A stretch of DNA of 64,000 nucleotides from Rotaria sordida (taxonomy: Eukaryota; Rotifera; Eurotatoria; Philodinida; Philodinidae). The notes under the pieces are model-generated. The model saw only the letters and a program-made list of their open reading frames with translations, searched no databases and was not told where the DNA came from. The stretch is from positions 1-64,000 of the forward strand of contig CAJNOL010000273.1 in the NCBI GenBank assembly GCA_905250125.1, in the 5' to 3' direction. Made by a program: the position numbers and the translations under genes. Positions 38,400-50,700 of the stretch are shown in pieces (positions within the stretch are counted from its first letter, which is position 1; each line of letters opens with the position of its first letter).

Positions 38400-40844
38400 A
38401 TTCAATATTTCGAAAGATTCTCTCACTAGCCACAATTATTATTCACGCTTGAAAAATGTTTAATTTTGTATTCTTTTTGTATTTTAACCAATTCTATTGA
38501 ATTTTCACATATAAATTTTACTCAAACTCCATGAAATAAATCTTATATGTAAATTTTATGAATAATCAGTTAAATATTACATCGTCGCAATTGATTGTTC
38601 ACATAAGTCGAATTGTAATTAACAGAATTTTGTCTCATTAATTAAAATTGGTATGATTCGAAACGTAATATATAATCATTGGAAACATTTTTTTAATGAT
38701 TGTTCAAATGCATTTTCTTAACTGTTTTTTTTTTAACGCAAACTGTGGACTTTACACTTGTTTTTAATAGCATAACGAAAAAAAAAAGAACAGAACGGCG
38801 AGGGCGGTTAACGAACGAATAATCGTGACGACTTGGAAAGCCATGAGTCACTATTCACGTATAAACATTTTTTTTTCTTTTGTACGTCATCAAAAAAAAA
38901 ACCTTGACATCATATTTAATCATTCGTCAGTAAAAACAACAAATATCATGTTTTGAATCAAGGATGACAAATATTAGGCAAGGAAATTTTTTGAAAAAAA
39001 TCCCCATTGATAAGGATTATGAATATATTATAAAAATAGTAACTAATAGAAAATAGAGTCGTGGATAAATGCATTATAGTTATATATATATATATATAAA
39101 ATCATCAAAGTAAGACTATGTCACTTGAAAGTGATTTATAAAAGTAATATTAAATAAAATTTATTGTTCATCTTGAAATATTCTCAAAAAACAAATAAAT
39201 GTATACAATTTAGATTGGCATACAATTCTCAATTAAAACATCTTATTTAGTTTTTGATGTAACTTTGAAAAAAAGAATATAATATTTTTTAGGTAGAATT
39301 ACACAAACAAAAAACATTAATGATAAGAACTGTCGAATTATACTTTCATTGAAAAGACATTGTACTTTTCCTCTGAAATTGTTGCATAATCTATATGTAA
39401 GTTGTCTAAGCTCCTTCCCGCAATACAAGACGTCGGGTGTTCTATTATGTTCAAATGTACAAAGGTTTCATGGAGGTCTTTTATTGTGTCTAATTTATTT
39501 CCATAATTTTTAATTAAGAAGATTTTTCAGAAAACAAAAATGATTTTGAGGATTTGAAAAGATATTTTCAGAGGACTTTAAAACTTTAGAAATAATGCTA
39601 ACCTCAGACTTTAAAGATTTTCAGTTCAACATTCTAGAAATTAGACATATTTCGATGTAAATATACTAAGTAAAGTTCCAATTTTGTCAGAAAATAATTA
39701 ATGAAAGCAAGTCTTCTCTTACGTTCTATGCATCGTTTCTCCAAAGAGATGTTCTATTGCGTGAAGAAATTTAGTTTATAATTTGATCTCACTTTAGATT
39801 TTCCAAAGCCTATTAGAAGATGAACAATAATTTTATTTTCACTCTTATTCGTTTCAATATCTTCAAATGGATTTGATATATCTTAGTAAAAAACTTGTTA
39901 AATAATATGGTAACATGATGCTAAAATAGACGAAAGAAAGATCAATGAAAAAACAGTATGGTGTACTTGTTAATCATTCTACTTACATTATTCTATTCTG
40001 AGACGAAACACTTTTAAAAGCATATATAACTGAAAGAATATATGACATAGAGAAGAAATCTCCAACCTAATGTTTGCACGGAAGAGAAATTGCAAAAGCA
40101 AACACATCTTAATATGAAAAAAATGTGGGAATTATAAACTTACATCAGTAGTATAAGTTGGACAAACAAATCTTTAAAAAAATGAAATGAAATAAATAAA
40201 TTACAACATTGGCCATACGTGCATGAGAAGTAAAGGGTATTTTATTTAACCATCATAAGTTGAAATCTTGGAAATTTCTTTAAAAACATCTGAATCATAT
40301 TTCATGTCTCAAGTAGTTGCGATAAAGAATTCTCCGAATAATATCAATTATTTTGACATGGACAATGACTACAAGAGGTTAAGTAGTAGATATCGATAAC
40401 ATGCAGACAATGCATGGAAATTATATAAGACATAATAATCATTATGAGTCATGTATTTGTAGATGACGGAATAAGTATTGGAACAGGTGTGTATGACGTC
40501 GAAGATATTAACAATGAGGGAAAAAACAAATGACTAATGAACCAATCAGTTGAAATATTCTGACTAATATGGTGACTTCCCCGGCCATAATTATCAAACA
40601 AAAGTATTTTTCGTTCTTCCATAGACACAATCGATTAACGCAATAGGTTAGTGTTTAATTTATTTTTGTGTACGTCATTATTTATAGAAAATTGAAAATT
40701 TTTACAGATCAGTTTGATTTGAATAAAAAAAATGATCCAACGACAAAGATCGTTATAAAGGTACTGTTATCGAAGAGATTTAGTCAAAAATTTAGATTAC
40801 AAAGATAAACTTATCAATCTCAAATCAAAGTTTAACGACGAAAG

Positions 40845-41440
40845 TACTCCAATTGATTGTTCACTTTTGATTCGAGATTATGTACTTCATACAGAGCCTA
40901 CTGAGCTATGAATATCCTGAAAAGAGTTCGCCCTCTTAACTTATTGCTGCCAAGATAGTTCACTTTTACGATGTATTTTTAGTTAATATCATAGTTCTTC
41001 TTCAGAAACATAAAGAAAACTCATTTTCGAATTTCGACTTGAAACTTTCCATAGAGATTCGAATCATAAAGAATAGTTTATTGTGAAATTTTCAGATATA
41101 TTCTTTGCTCTTATCCTAACATACAGCTATGATACACATCAGCAAATTTTATTCTTATATTAGGAAAGGAACAAATCACAAGTCTTGAAATTATCAAAAG
41201 AAACGGTTCTCATTAAGATCTGTCTCTATGCAAAGTTTCAAGTCGAAATTCGAAAACGAATTTTTCTTCTATTGCTGAGGTGAGGCACGAGATATTACTT
41301 TAAAAAAAACCGTAAAAATACATTATCTCTAGAGGAATAAGTTAAGGATCTGAACTATTTTCAGACTATTCATAGCTCATTATGATCTACATGATGCACA
41401 TAGTTCGGACTCAAAAGTAATTAATCAGTTGGGATATTTT
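40845..41440. repeat. fold-back family 2, copy 1 (about 595 bp)
   Basis: Imperfect palindrome. GAGCTATGAATATCCTGAAA near 40908 is mirrored near 41360-41380, and the central part carries CGAATTTCGACTTGAAACTT and its inverse. It is homologous to the element at 43751-44707. Confidence 0.75.
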
Positions 41441-42568
41441 CCTCGTTAGTCATGTCAGCATTATAATATGATTTGATCTTATCAATTCAAACATTAACAC
41501 ATAATACATGTATAAAAATACGGATATATTACTAAATCAAATATTTACTTTTTACATGGTTACTTCCTAACTAAATTTCAAATAGACTCTTCCGATTATC
41601 CGATGCAAGTGATTTATAGGATGCCATTAATCAAATTGAAAAAATTCAAGATCATTATTGAAAGAAAAAACCAAAAGCTATATCAACATCTTGATTTTGA
41701 AACATGATTTTCACTGCTGTGATATATACGTCAATTCCTAGATATATCTCACGTTATGGAAGAATTTATTGTTAAATTCTTTTATTCTTTTCTCGTTTAA
41801 TAATAAATACTTACACTTACTTGAAAAATGTACATTTAATACCGATAGTTTTCAGTAGAAGAGCAATGTTTTTTACCAAGCTCTTCGCTATATAAAAATG
41901 ACGTTATTATTTGAGTTGATGAAGATCTTTGGTACACCAGAAAGTATTTATATTTGTATGTCAAATGATTCATGATGAATGTCATTCTCTCTTGTTGTGG
42001 TACAATCGAGAAGTTTTTGTTTCGAAATTTTTATTTTGCAACATAGTATAAATTTCAATCAGTTGCGAAATTTAATGTTCTACTCTAAGAAAAAAGTCTT
42101 ACGTAGAAATTTAGGTACAAGTTGACTTGAAACACATTTATTACAGCGCCCTCATATTGACGCAGTGCTGTCTGTGTAAATTCCACCAATCAGTGCCAAG
42201 CGTGTCATTAACCTAAAACATGTACCGATGAATTAACCAGCATTCATTTTTCTTTTCTGTATTGAAATAATTCATTACAACATATAGCTGTTGTTCATAA
42301 TGTAAGTACAAGATTAATAATAAAAACCTTTTTATATTATTATTCATAACAGTAACTTGTCAATTATCAGATTAAGTCTATTAGGAAATATATATTTAAA
42401 TGTACATTATTTCGTAAAAACAAATAAAAAAATTTTTTAAAGATTCAATAAAGAGGTACGAGAAAGAAGAAAAAAAGTAAGAAAGTCAATATAAACTTGT
42501 TCTTAAAGCATTATTAATACGATTATGAAAGGCAAAATGTATACTGTCAGGATCCATTTGTAACATAT

Positions 42569-45500
42569 TTAATGTACATCGATAGATTTTTTGAATAACC
42601 TTTTTGATTGTTTATTAGTAATATTCTTCTGTTTATTGGTATGTGGATTGCCTATAATGAAAAAGAAAATTAGGAAATTAATAATTAATAATTCTAAAAT
42701 CTTACACTCTTCCATTATATTAGAATAATTCACTGGAGAAACATGTTTATACTTTGTATTTTCAAGTGTGCAAAAACAAAAAGCGAGTTTACATTTTTTA
42801 AGATCTTGATTTTGCACCATTTTTCTATCTATTCCACATCTTTGGTATAAATTGATTATGTGAATTCGAATACTATGAAAAACATATTGATCGCACGAAT
42901 AATAAAAATAAGAACTAAACTAAAACCTTACTCTTTCACTAAAGCTTGACGTTCTGTCTTAGTGATTTTTAAATAGATTCGCTTGTTATCAAGATCGACT
43001 TGATCATCTGAATGGCACTCATCAAATTTCAAACATCTCAAATCATTATTGTTTATTAATGATTCATCCTTTGCCTTTGTCTTATCTGGAACAATAACTT
43101 TCGAAGGATGAATATGTCCATCGGGATTATGTAGTTCTATAGCAAGATATAATAAATTACCATCGTCAGGAGGAACCTAAATAGAATTGAAATATTTATT
43201 TTTTAATTTATTTGACTAATGTCATACTCGTATTTGAAATGGATCACGTTGTTTGGAATTAATACACTGTATAGGAGAACTTTTAGTCTTTGCAAATTCT
43301 TTTAAGTTTCGAGGATGAAATGAACTTTTTAATTGTTTAATTAATGTTGGTTGATCGTAGGTTTTTGATACAGAAGTATTTAACAGAATTTTAATATCAA
43401 ATGGAATTTGATTCATTTGATATTGTAAGTTAATTGGAATATTATTGGAATGAATAGAATTAATTTCGATAGTTTGATTGCTTAGATGACTAGGAAGTGT
43501 AGATTGAAGAGTATCAACTTGAATACTTTCTATGAAAAAAACACACAAATTAATAATTGCAAATAATATAGTAAAGAATGTCATTACGATAAGTATTCAT
43601 AGATTGTTCCGCTATTTGAATAAGATTTGAACAGGACATCACATATTGTTTTAAAATAGTAATCGCTTCTTCGTGAAACAAATGATTATATGGAGTAATA
43701 TTTGGAACTAAAAGAACATGATGTATGAAAAAGATTTGTCTCTTATAACTTCTAATGGAAGTCTTTCAACTGATCAATCGCTTTTGGGTCGAGATTGTAT
43801 GCATTATGTAGACCCAAATGAACTATGAATATCCTAAAAAGAGTTCATGTTCTTAGATAATTGCTGCGGATAGACTATACTCTTACAGTATTCTTTTAAA
43901 GAAAAGCCGTCGTCTTCCTCAAGAACACCAGAAAAATTCATTTTCGACTTTCACCTCGGAACTTTGTATAGAAATAAGTCTTAATAGAAGTAGTTTATTT
44001 TGAATGTTTCAGATCTTGTCGTTGTTCTTATCCTAATATATAACTTCTGTAATAGCGTGTCTTTTACATCGTTCATTAGCGCTCGTCAGGTTAGTCCCAG
44101 ATTCGAACTAGGTCAGATCCAGGTATGAAATTTTTCTGTGAACGGGATGCAAGTCCGAAAATTCTAGGTCCAATGAGTTCTAGTCGTCTGAGTAATATGT
44201 AGAGTGTATTAGTCACCGATTAAAAAAACCGGAAAAAAAGTATCTCTTATCTTCGGAATGTCTATCCGATTCCGATTGAAAAATTTCATTGATAGTATCA
44301 AAGTATGGCTTCCCCAGTTCAGGTTCCAAAGGTGTTCAATCAACCGGATCCGGATTCGAAGATTTAGTACCCGACGAGCTCTATGACTCGCATAAAGCAG
44401 CAGATTTGGTCCTCTTATTTCAGAGTAGAAGAAAATAAAAAAAACTGAAACTTTCACAATAAACTACCCTTGTTTAAGATCTGTCTCTATGTAACGTTTC
44501 AAGTCAAAATTCGAAAATCAGTTTTTGTGATGTTCCTGAGGAATATCGCGGCATTTCTTTAAAGTAAATTTTGTAAAAGTGCGGTATCTTTGTAACAATT
44601 AGCTACAGACACGAACTCTTTTCAGTGGATTCATAGTTCATGTGGATCTACATAATGCACATAGTCTTAACTCAAAAGCAAGTAATGAGTTGGAGGACTT
44701 CTCTTGTTCAACATCTTACCAAATTGTTGCCAGACTTCATTCATTATATGAGCATCTATTGGAAGTCCATCAATTAATCTAAATACTTGAGATAAAATTC
44801 GATCAAGTAAAATGCGAGATTGAATTTTAGCATCTATTTGAACAGAATCAGCTGCAATAATAATAAAAAATAAAAAATAAAAACTATTCGAATTATTTTA
44901 ATACAGACAAAGATTTATTTGATTTGTCGGATCTAAAGTATTATCAATTGATAAACCTACATAAATCACAAATGATTACTGTTTTATTTTTATGATGAGT
45001 TCTTACTTTCAATAGATTCTTCCATACAATGAACAGCTTGTTGCTCTTGTATTAGAAGGATGTCAGTTGATGGTTCTAATCGGAAACTGAAATTTTCAGT
45101 TAAAATATTCGAACGAAAATTTACTGATATCATTGAGATGCACCACATATATGCATATATCTACATGAATACCAGCGTCTTCTTTGGAGAAGACGGTCTC
45201 ATTATTACCATTAACACTTGTGATGTATAAAGGTCCATAAATTGTATGATCTTTATTAAATTGTAAATAAGCCATATTTGCTTTATCATGTTTATCATCG
45301 TGAATTATAGAAAATTTTTCATTAATAAAACCAATAATATATAAATCAATATCAAAGAATTTTGCAAAGTATGTGCGTAAGGATTCAAACATCTTTGATG
45401 GGCATACTTTTAGTTGTTCAATTACTTCAAAGACATCCTCTTGATGTACAGTTAGGGTTGCATTACTTCCTTGAAATGAATTATTGCTAAGAATGTATCT

Positions 45501-45696
45501 AACTGCATCAGATAAAGTTTTACATGGAAAAGCATCGGGATAAATAGTTCTAAAGATCGGAAAAAATAATCAAGTTAGTATTTTTGAAAAACATAATTAA
45601 TAATATTTACCGATGACTTTGCGAAAATGCACGTGCAGAGATCCGGCAATCGATATCCATTATCTGATTAAATGAATCTAATTTACTATCTACCAT
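42569..45696 (-). CDS. Rel-A: N-terminal unknown domain + RHD DNA-binding half
   Basis: Ten exons: 45611-45696, 45125-45549, 45007-45075, 44909-44956, 44720-44851, 43588-43707, 43228-43529, 42932-43176, 42706-42872 and 42569-42651; 1677 nt, 558 aa. Residues 1-170 hold the shared N-terminal domain (FFDIDLYIIGFINEKFSII, MAYLQFNKD, YGPLYITS, ETVFSKEDAGI). After a linker the Rel-like half runs about 350-531: PTLIKQLKSSFHPRNLKEF, LLYLAIELHNPDGHIHPSKV, LKFDECHSDDQVDLD and LKKCKLAFCFCTLENTKY. It ends with a basic tail (NKQSKRLFKKS), a possible nuclear signal, and has no IPT half. An acceptor-like CTAAG lies 10 nt before the ATG. The exon 2/3 junction (49-nt intron) and the exon 4 donor (GTCTGT) are the weakest calls. 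Intron 5 contains a large fold-back element. Confidence 0.83.
43751..44707. repeat. fold-back family 2, copy 2, with non-palindromic centre, in Rel-A intron 5
   Basis: The outer arms (43751-about 44045 and about 44460-44707) are inverted copies of each other, sharing GTGCATTATGTAGATC-like and TGAACTATGAAT blocks. Both are homologous to the arms of the element at 40845-41440. The centre, about 44050-44450, is GC-richer and does not belong to the palindrome, suggesting an internal cargo or a nested insertion. Confidence 0.75.
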
Positions 45697-45708
45697 TATG
45701 TTATACCT

Positions 45709-47717
45709 TAGAATAATTTTTTAAAATAAAAATCTGAAATTGATGGTGTATTTTTTTTTTCAAAGAATGACGTTAAAAAATAAAATGATACTTGATATAT
45801 TCGTGTCCATCGAATATTTATCTCATTTTGTTTTGAAGTTATACTATTTGTCAATTATATTCCCATAATAAAAACAAACGTGCACTATTCATGCCTACGG
45901 AAATGAAAGATATACACATGCTTGGTTTTTTGAAGTTACAAGTGCATACAGTAAAAATGCACATGAAAAGGAAAAAAGAAAATACCAGCTCGTGAGCATC
46001 CTACGAAGAAACCTATAGAAAAGAAACTTCAAAAGCTATTGTTTATTTTTGAGAATATCATGTAGTTACCAAATATAATAATACAAAAAAATCTAAGACG
46101 ATAATATATCTCATTTATACTAACATGACGAATAAAATCAATAAGATGAGTAACGATGTGTTAAGCAGAACTTTTGATAAAACTTAGAAATTTACAATAT
46201 TACCATATCAATGTCAGTTTATTTTATAACAAGGTAATCATGAAATTCTTTACGTCAAATAAATGACAAAGTAGCAACCTGTGTCTGATATTTATACTAT
46301 GAAAAGAAATAATAAATACTTACATGGGTGCAATATGAAAGTACACTTGAGTTTTTCCAACTCACAAAATCATTGTATTGGCAGTTTAATCCTCCATTTC
46401 TATATCGTATTTCATTTCTATATTGTAATTTTCAATTATTTTCTTTTATAAAGATGTAAAAAAAATAGAATATTTGCTATAGTCACTTCAGTGTATATTC
46501 TAAAATTACAAATCCATCAAAAGTATGTCGATAGTGGTACAAAGAAACAGGCGTCATCTACGTCTTTGCCGGTAATGATTGGATAGAAAGTCATTTCAAA
46601 TACAAATCAGATGGATTAATTATACACAGTGTTTCTAATATTAAGTACGTCAAATGAAAGCAAAATACCTAAAATAGTATTTATGAATTTGAAAATATGT
46701 TGTGTTTTGCATTTTACTGGAAAAAAACAAACTACTCTGAAGATACTCTATAAATTAAAAAAAAAACTTCGTTTATTTGTTGTGGCATTATTTGAAGAGT
46801 TACTCGTCTTTCTCTTGTTTATATATTCTAATACTAGATGAAACTACAAAGTAGATTTTTTTCTTCTGTTCTAATGAAATTTATCATTGAAAATTCTTTT
46901 TTTCTTGTTTTAGATTTCCAAATATTGTTTCTTATACATACTTTCTTCATTAGTTCATCTCGAACGTATTAACATTACAAAATTTCAATCCAATCAACTT
47001 TATACTTTTGCTACAAATGTATTAGCTCAAATCCAGATAGTGATTTTAATAGCCAATGAAATTTCCTTTTATTGAGACTTTATAGATGAACTATGATGGC
47101 AAGGTTTCTAAAAAACTAGATGTGGTAGTTCTCAAATACGATCTTCTCTTAAAAAGTTAAAAATATAACAAAAATCGAAGAAAGAAAAAACGTTTTTTAG
47201 TCAATTTTTTGATAAATTTTGTTTTTTATGATACATTTAAGGTTTTAAAGGAAAATCATAGAAAATGCGTTGATTCCTCATTTTGTTCTCTTGAATATGG
47301 CATTGTTAAAAAAAATAGGTTCCGGAATCTGAAAATATCGTGTCCAATTTTTTTAGAAATTTTGCCATCATAGTTCATCTATGAAGTCTTAGTAAAAGAA
47401 AACTTCATGGTCTATTAAAATCACTATTTGGATTTGAACTAATGATTTAACATTATAGAAAACAAATCAAAAATACATTGTTGTTAAACTTTTTTCCACC
47501 ACCTTACGTAGAATAATAAAAATTAAGAAATATTTCTTAAACTTTGTCAGATGAATATATGTACATTTTTTTTTTATTATTTGTATACTATTTTCCCAAG
47601 ATATGAATAGTAATAATTTTATCTTTGTTTCTATTAATTAGCTCTTTGCTTTAGATTTATATTTGAAATTTTAAATAAAATTTAATAATAAAAAAAAAAA
47701 AACATTTGATTTTCTTT
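45709..47717. other. divergent intergenic region between Rel-A and TARBP1
   Basis: About 2 kb separating two genes transcribed away from each other, so both promoters should lie here. Apart from a palindrome at 47015-47456 I see no gene. The plus frame at 46629-46841 has no recognisable content. Confidence 0.55.
47015..47456. repeat. palindrome upstream of TARBP1 (about 440 bp)
   Basis: Arms of about 115 bp: TAGATGAACTATGATGGCAA near 47083 is mirrored near 47367-47386, and AGTGATTTTAATAG near 47038 is mirrored near 47413-47426. The 200-bp centre is A/T-rich and not palindromic. It shows the same architecture as the other fold-back elements but no evident sequence relation to families 1 or 2. 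Confidence 0.7.
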
Positions 47718-47719
47718 AG
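47705..47719 (+). promoter_or_regulatory. 3' splice acceptor 5 nt before the TARBP1 ATG
   Basis: A T-rich tract ending in TTTCTTTAG is followed by ATAAA and then the start codon. The five-nucleotide leader is too short for a normal 5' UTR, so spliced-leader addition is the simplest explanation. Confidence 0.6.
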
Positions 47720-47724
47720 ATAAA

Positions 47725-50700
47725 ATGGAACTTTTAGTCTCATTTCTTAATCGTGATAATTTATCACATTATATCACAACATCTATGTCAAATATTCTTA
47801 CTTATCAAAATGAATCAAATAAACAAGAAAAAGAAATTGAAGAACTTAGTCAACTTTTAGATGCTCTACCAACTAATATACATTTTGATTCAATTTCAAT
47901 TGCCAGTCAACTTTTTGATTATTTATTACAAAATTCACCATCCACTCATCAATATCGTTTATTATCTTCATGTTTGAATTTAATGAAAATAGAAGATCGT
48001 CTTCAACGTATAAAAACTATTCTTCTATTAATTCTTGATAATGAACAAACAGTTCAATTACGTGAACTTCTATGCAAATTACTTAATACTATTGAACATT
48101 CTGCTTCTTTATCATTAAATTTTGATTGGACACAATTAGAATCAGCAATAAATGATCAACATGATCCAAAATTTCTTACTTATATTTGGCGTTTTTTTTC
48201 TAAAAATCATCAAACAAATCTAGAACAGATTCTTGTACGTACATTACCAATAATAAAAACTAATGATGAATTATTTCTTTTATTATTAATTGATTTACGA
48301 TCAACAAAAGTCTTTGTTTCAATGTCATCATTTTGGTATTTAATACAACGTTCATTAGGTGATTCTACATCAAATAATGATCGTATACGTAAATGTGCTT
48401 TATATTTATTTCAACAAATATTAACTAATGATGAATATAAACATATTGAAATCAAAGAAGAAAAATTTAATCGATTATTAATTTTAATTGATGAGAAAAC
48501 AAAACAATTTTGGATTGATTTTATTGTTGTTTATGAAGTACTTGAAGATGGTGTTGTTCATTTAATAAAACCATTGTTAACAAAATTTGATCGATTTTTA
48601 AATTTTTCTCTTGAACATGGTATTCTTTTTGTTGTGTGTGTGTATATGTATTCAAATTAAATTTTATTTTATTTTTGTTTTTTGTAGGATTATCTTTAAC
48701 ATGGTTATTTATTTTACTACAACGTTTGTTTGCAAATACAAGTTCTCCACTTGCTCGTTGGACTGTTCGATGGTTTTTTAATTCAATGAAATTACCTGAA
48801 AATCAAGCAGAAAATGTAAGTCGAAAAATAAATAAATTTTTTTTTTGAATTAAAAATATGATGAAAGTGAAATCAAACTAATTAAAAATGTCTAATCTCG
48901 TTTATCAGGTTTCATGCATTGTCAAAAATGGTTTGTTATAATGAAAAAAAAAGATGTAGATTGACATTTGTCATGATATCTCATCAAGAAAAAAAATTCT
49001 TTAGACAAATGTTCCAGCCTTAATGATACTAATGAATCTTTTACTTGTCATAGACTCTAACAAAAAAAAAAATATGTTGAGGAGACAGATGAAGGTCACT
49101 GTTGACTACAATGCTTATTAACAATTGTGTTTAGTAGATAGCTTTTAATTTGCTCAACAATTTTTATATAATTTCTTATCTTATGAAACTCCTTATTCAT
49201 GTAACAGGTGGGCCATTAAAATAATGCTTGGCGGAATATTTTTACTATAATTTTGTTTTTTGTTTTCCGTATGTAGATTTGATTCTTTTTCCAAAAGATG
49301 CAGCATTACATTTTCTATAAAATCTGTATCGAACGTTTTTCTATAGAAAATTAAGGAAAAAAACTTAGCTGAAGAAAATTTAACATGTTTAAACAGACAG
49401 ATTTTCTATGCTATTTTATTTTATTAACTTGATACTATTTCCAAATTTTCTAGAGATGATAGAACAAAATTGAAGATGTTTTTGAGTAGTCTAAAGCGTA
49501 CTTTTTCTCGTAATGCAGTTCAAAGTTCGTTCGAATAAAAATGAGTATCGGAAAACCTTATTTTTCAAAATAATCACTTTTTTTCCAGTTTGCATCAGCT
49601 GAATTCAAGAAAAGACTTTGGATAAAATTTAGCCATTAAATTAATTATTTTTCATAAAAATAAAGAAAATCCGACTTCAAAAGATATATGCTAGGACAAT
49701 TCGTAGTAGGTCATACTACTCTTGAAGTTTCCTGAAAGAACATTGAAAATGGATGAAGGTATACAAAAGATCCTCGCTCGAGCCGACATCCGCACATTTC
49801 ATTATGTTTTTCTTCCAGAAGCTCGAAAACTCAAGGTTCAAAAAGTTGAGTTTTCAAAAACGCACAATATTGAGAAAATCGATACAAGTCTTAATGACTG
49901 ATCTAGCATTTATTTACTTCATACTGACTGATACTATTTTTTTAATAGCTATGAAGCGCTTCTATTCGTTTTTTTCTTATCACTGTCACACATTGGGTAT
50001 TCTTCGATTAGTTTTTTTCCTTCAATTTCTACAGAACAACATCCGATGAGAATTTAAATTATAGTAAAAATACAAAAAGGATCATTATATACAGCTCGCT
50101 CGTTATATATCTTGAAGACATTTCGATGAATTACATCCCTAGACAACAGTCTTCCTTTTCTCTCTCCTCATTCTTTTCGTATAGAATCCCTTTAGTCTCA
50201 AATGAATGTTGGTTGCAAGGATGGCTTAAGTACTTAAGTGCAGGGTAATGTATGATTCATGACATTTTGCTTCAATGAAGAATATACGCCTTTCAATAGA
50301 ATTGAGCAACACGACAAATAAATCTGTTGACAGAATGCTTCACGACTAGGTTATCTCTTTTTTTTTACCTGTTAGCTGTTTTACTTGTTTGGATCACTAA
50401 ACTCTCCTAGTCGTCAACTCAAAGCTTTTCTGAAAAATGCGATATAGTCGATTATACAAATACAGATAGAATAAAACATTCAGAAAAAAAAGAGATCATC
50501 CAGCTATGAAGTATTTTATCACATCGACTTACTTGTGATGTTAGTCGATTGTATTGAATAACGTACATTCAATCAATCAATCATATACTATACTAAAATA
50601 CAGTATTTAAGTCATTCTTGTAACCAATATTCATTTGAGATCAATGAAATTCGATACGAAAAGAATGGCGAAGGCAACTGAGGAAGACCTTTGCCCATGG

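Larger units (their letters stand above)
37557..42568. other. intergenic between Rel-A and Rel-B with two fold-back elements
   Basis: About 5 kb with no gene recognised. It holds palindromes at 37829-38399 and 40845-41440 and an (AT)n tract near 39083-39098. The remaining sequence is AT-rich with stops in all frames. Confidence 0.55.

Noticed and set aside
39083..39098. (AT)n tracts here and near 21561 and 18025
   Set aside because: Ordinary short microsatellites in AT-rich DNA; not informative on their own.
49753..50049. 98-aa plus-strand frame
   Set aside because: Inside TARBP1 intron 2, Phe/Leu-rich with no homology I can recognise and no phase match to neighbouring exons.
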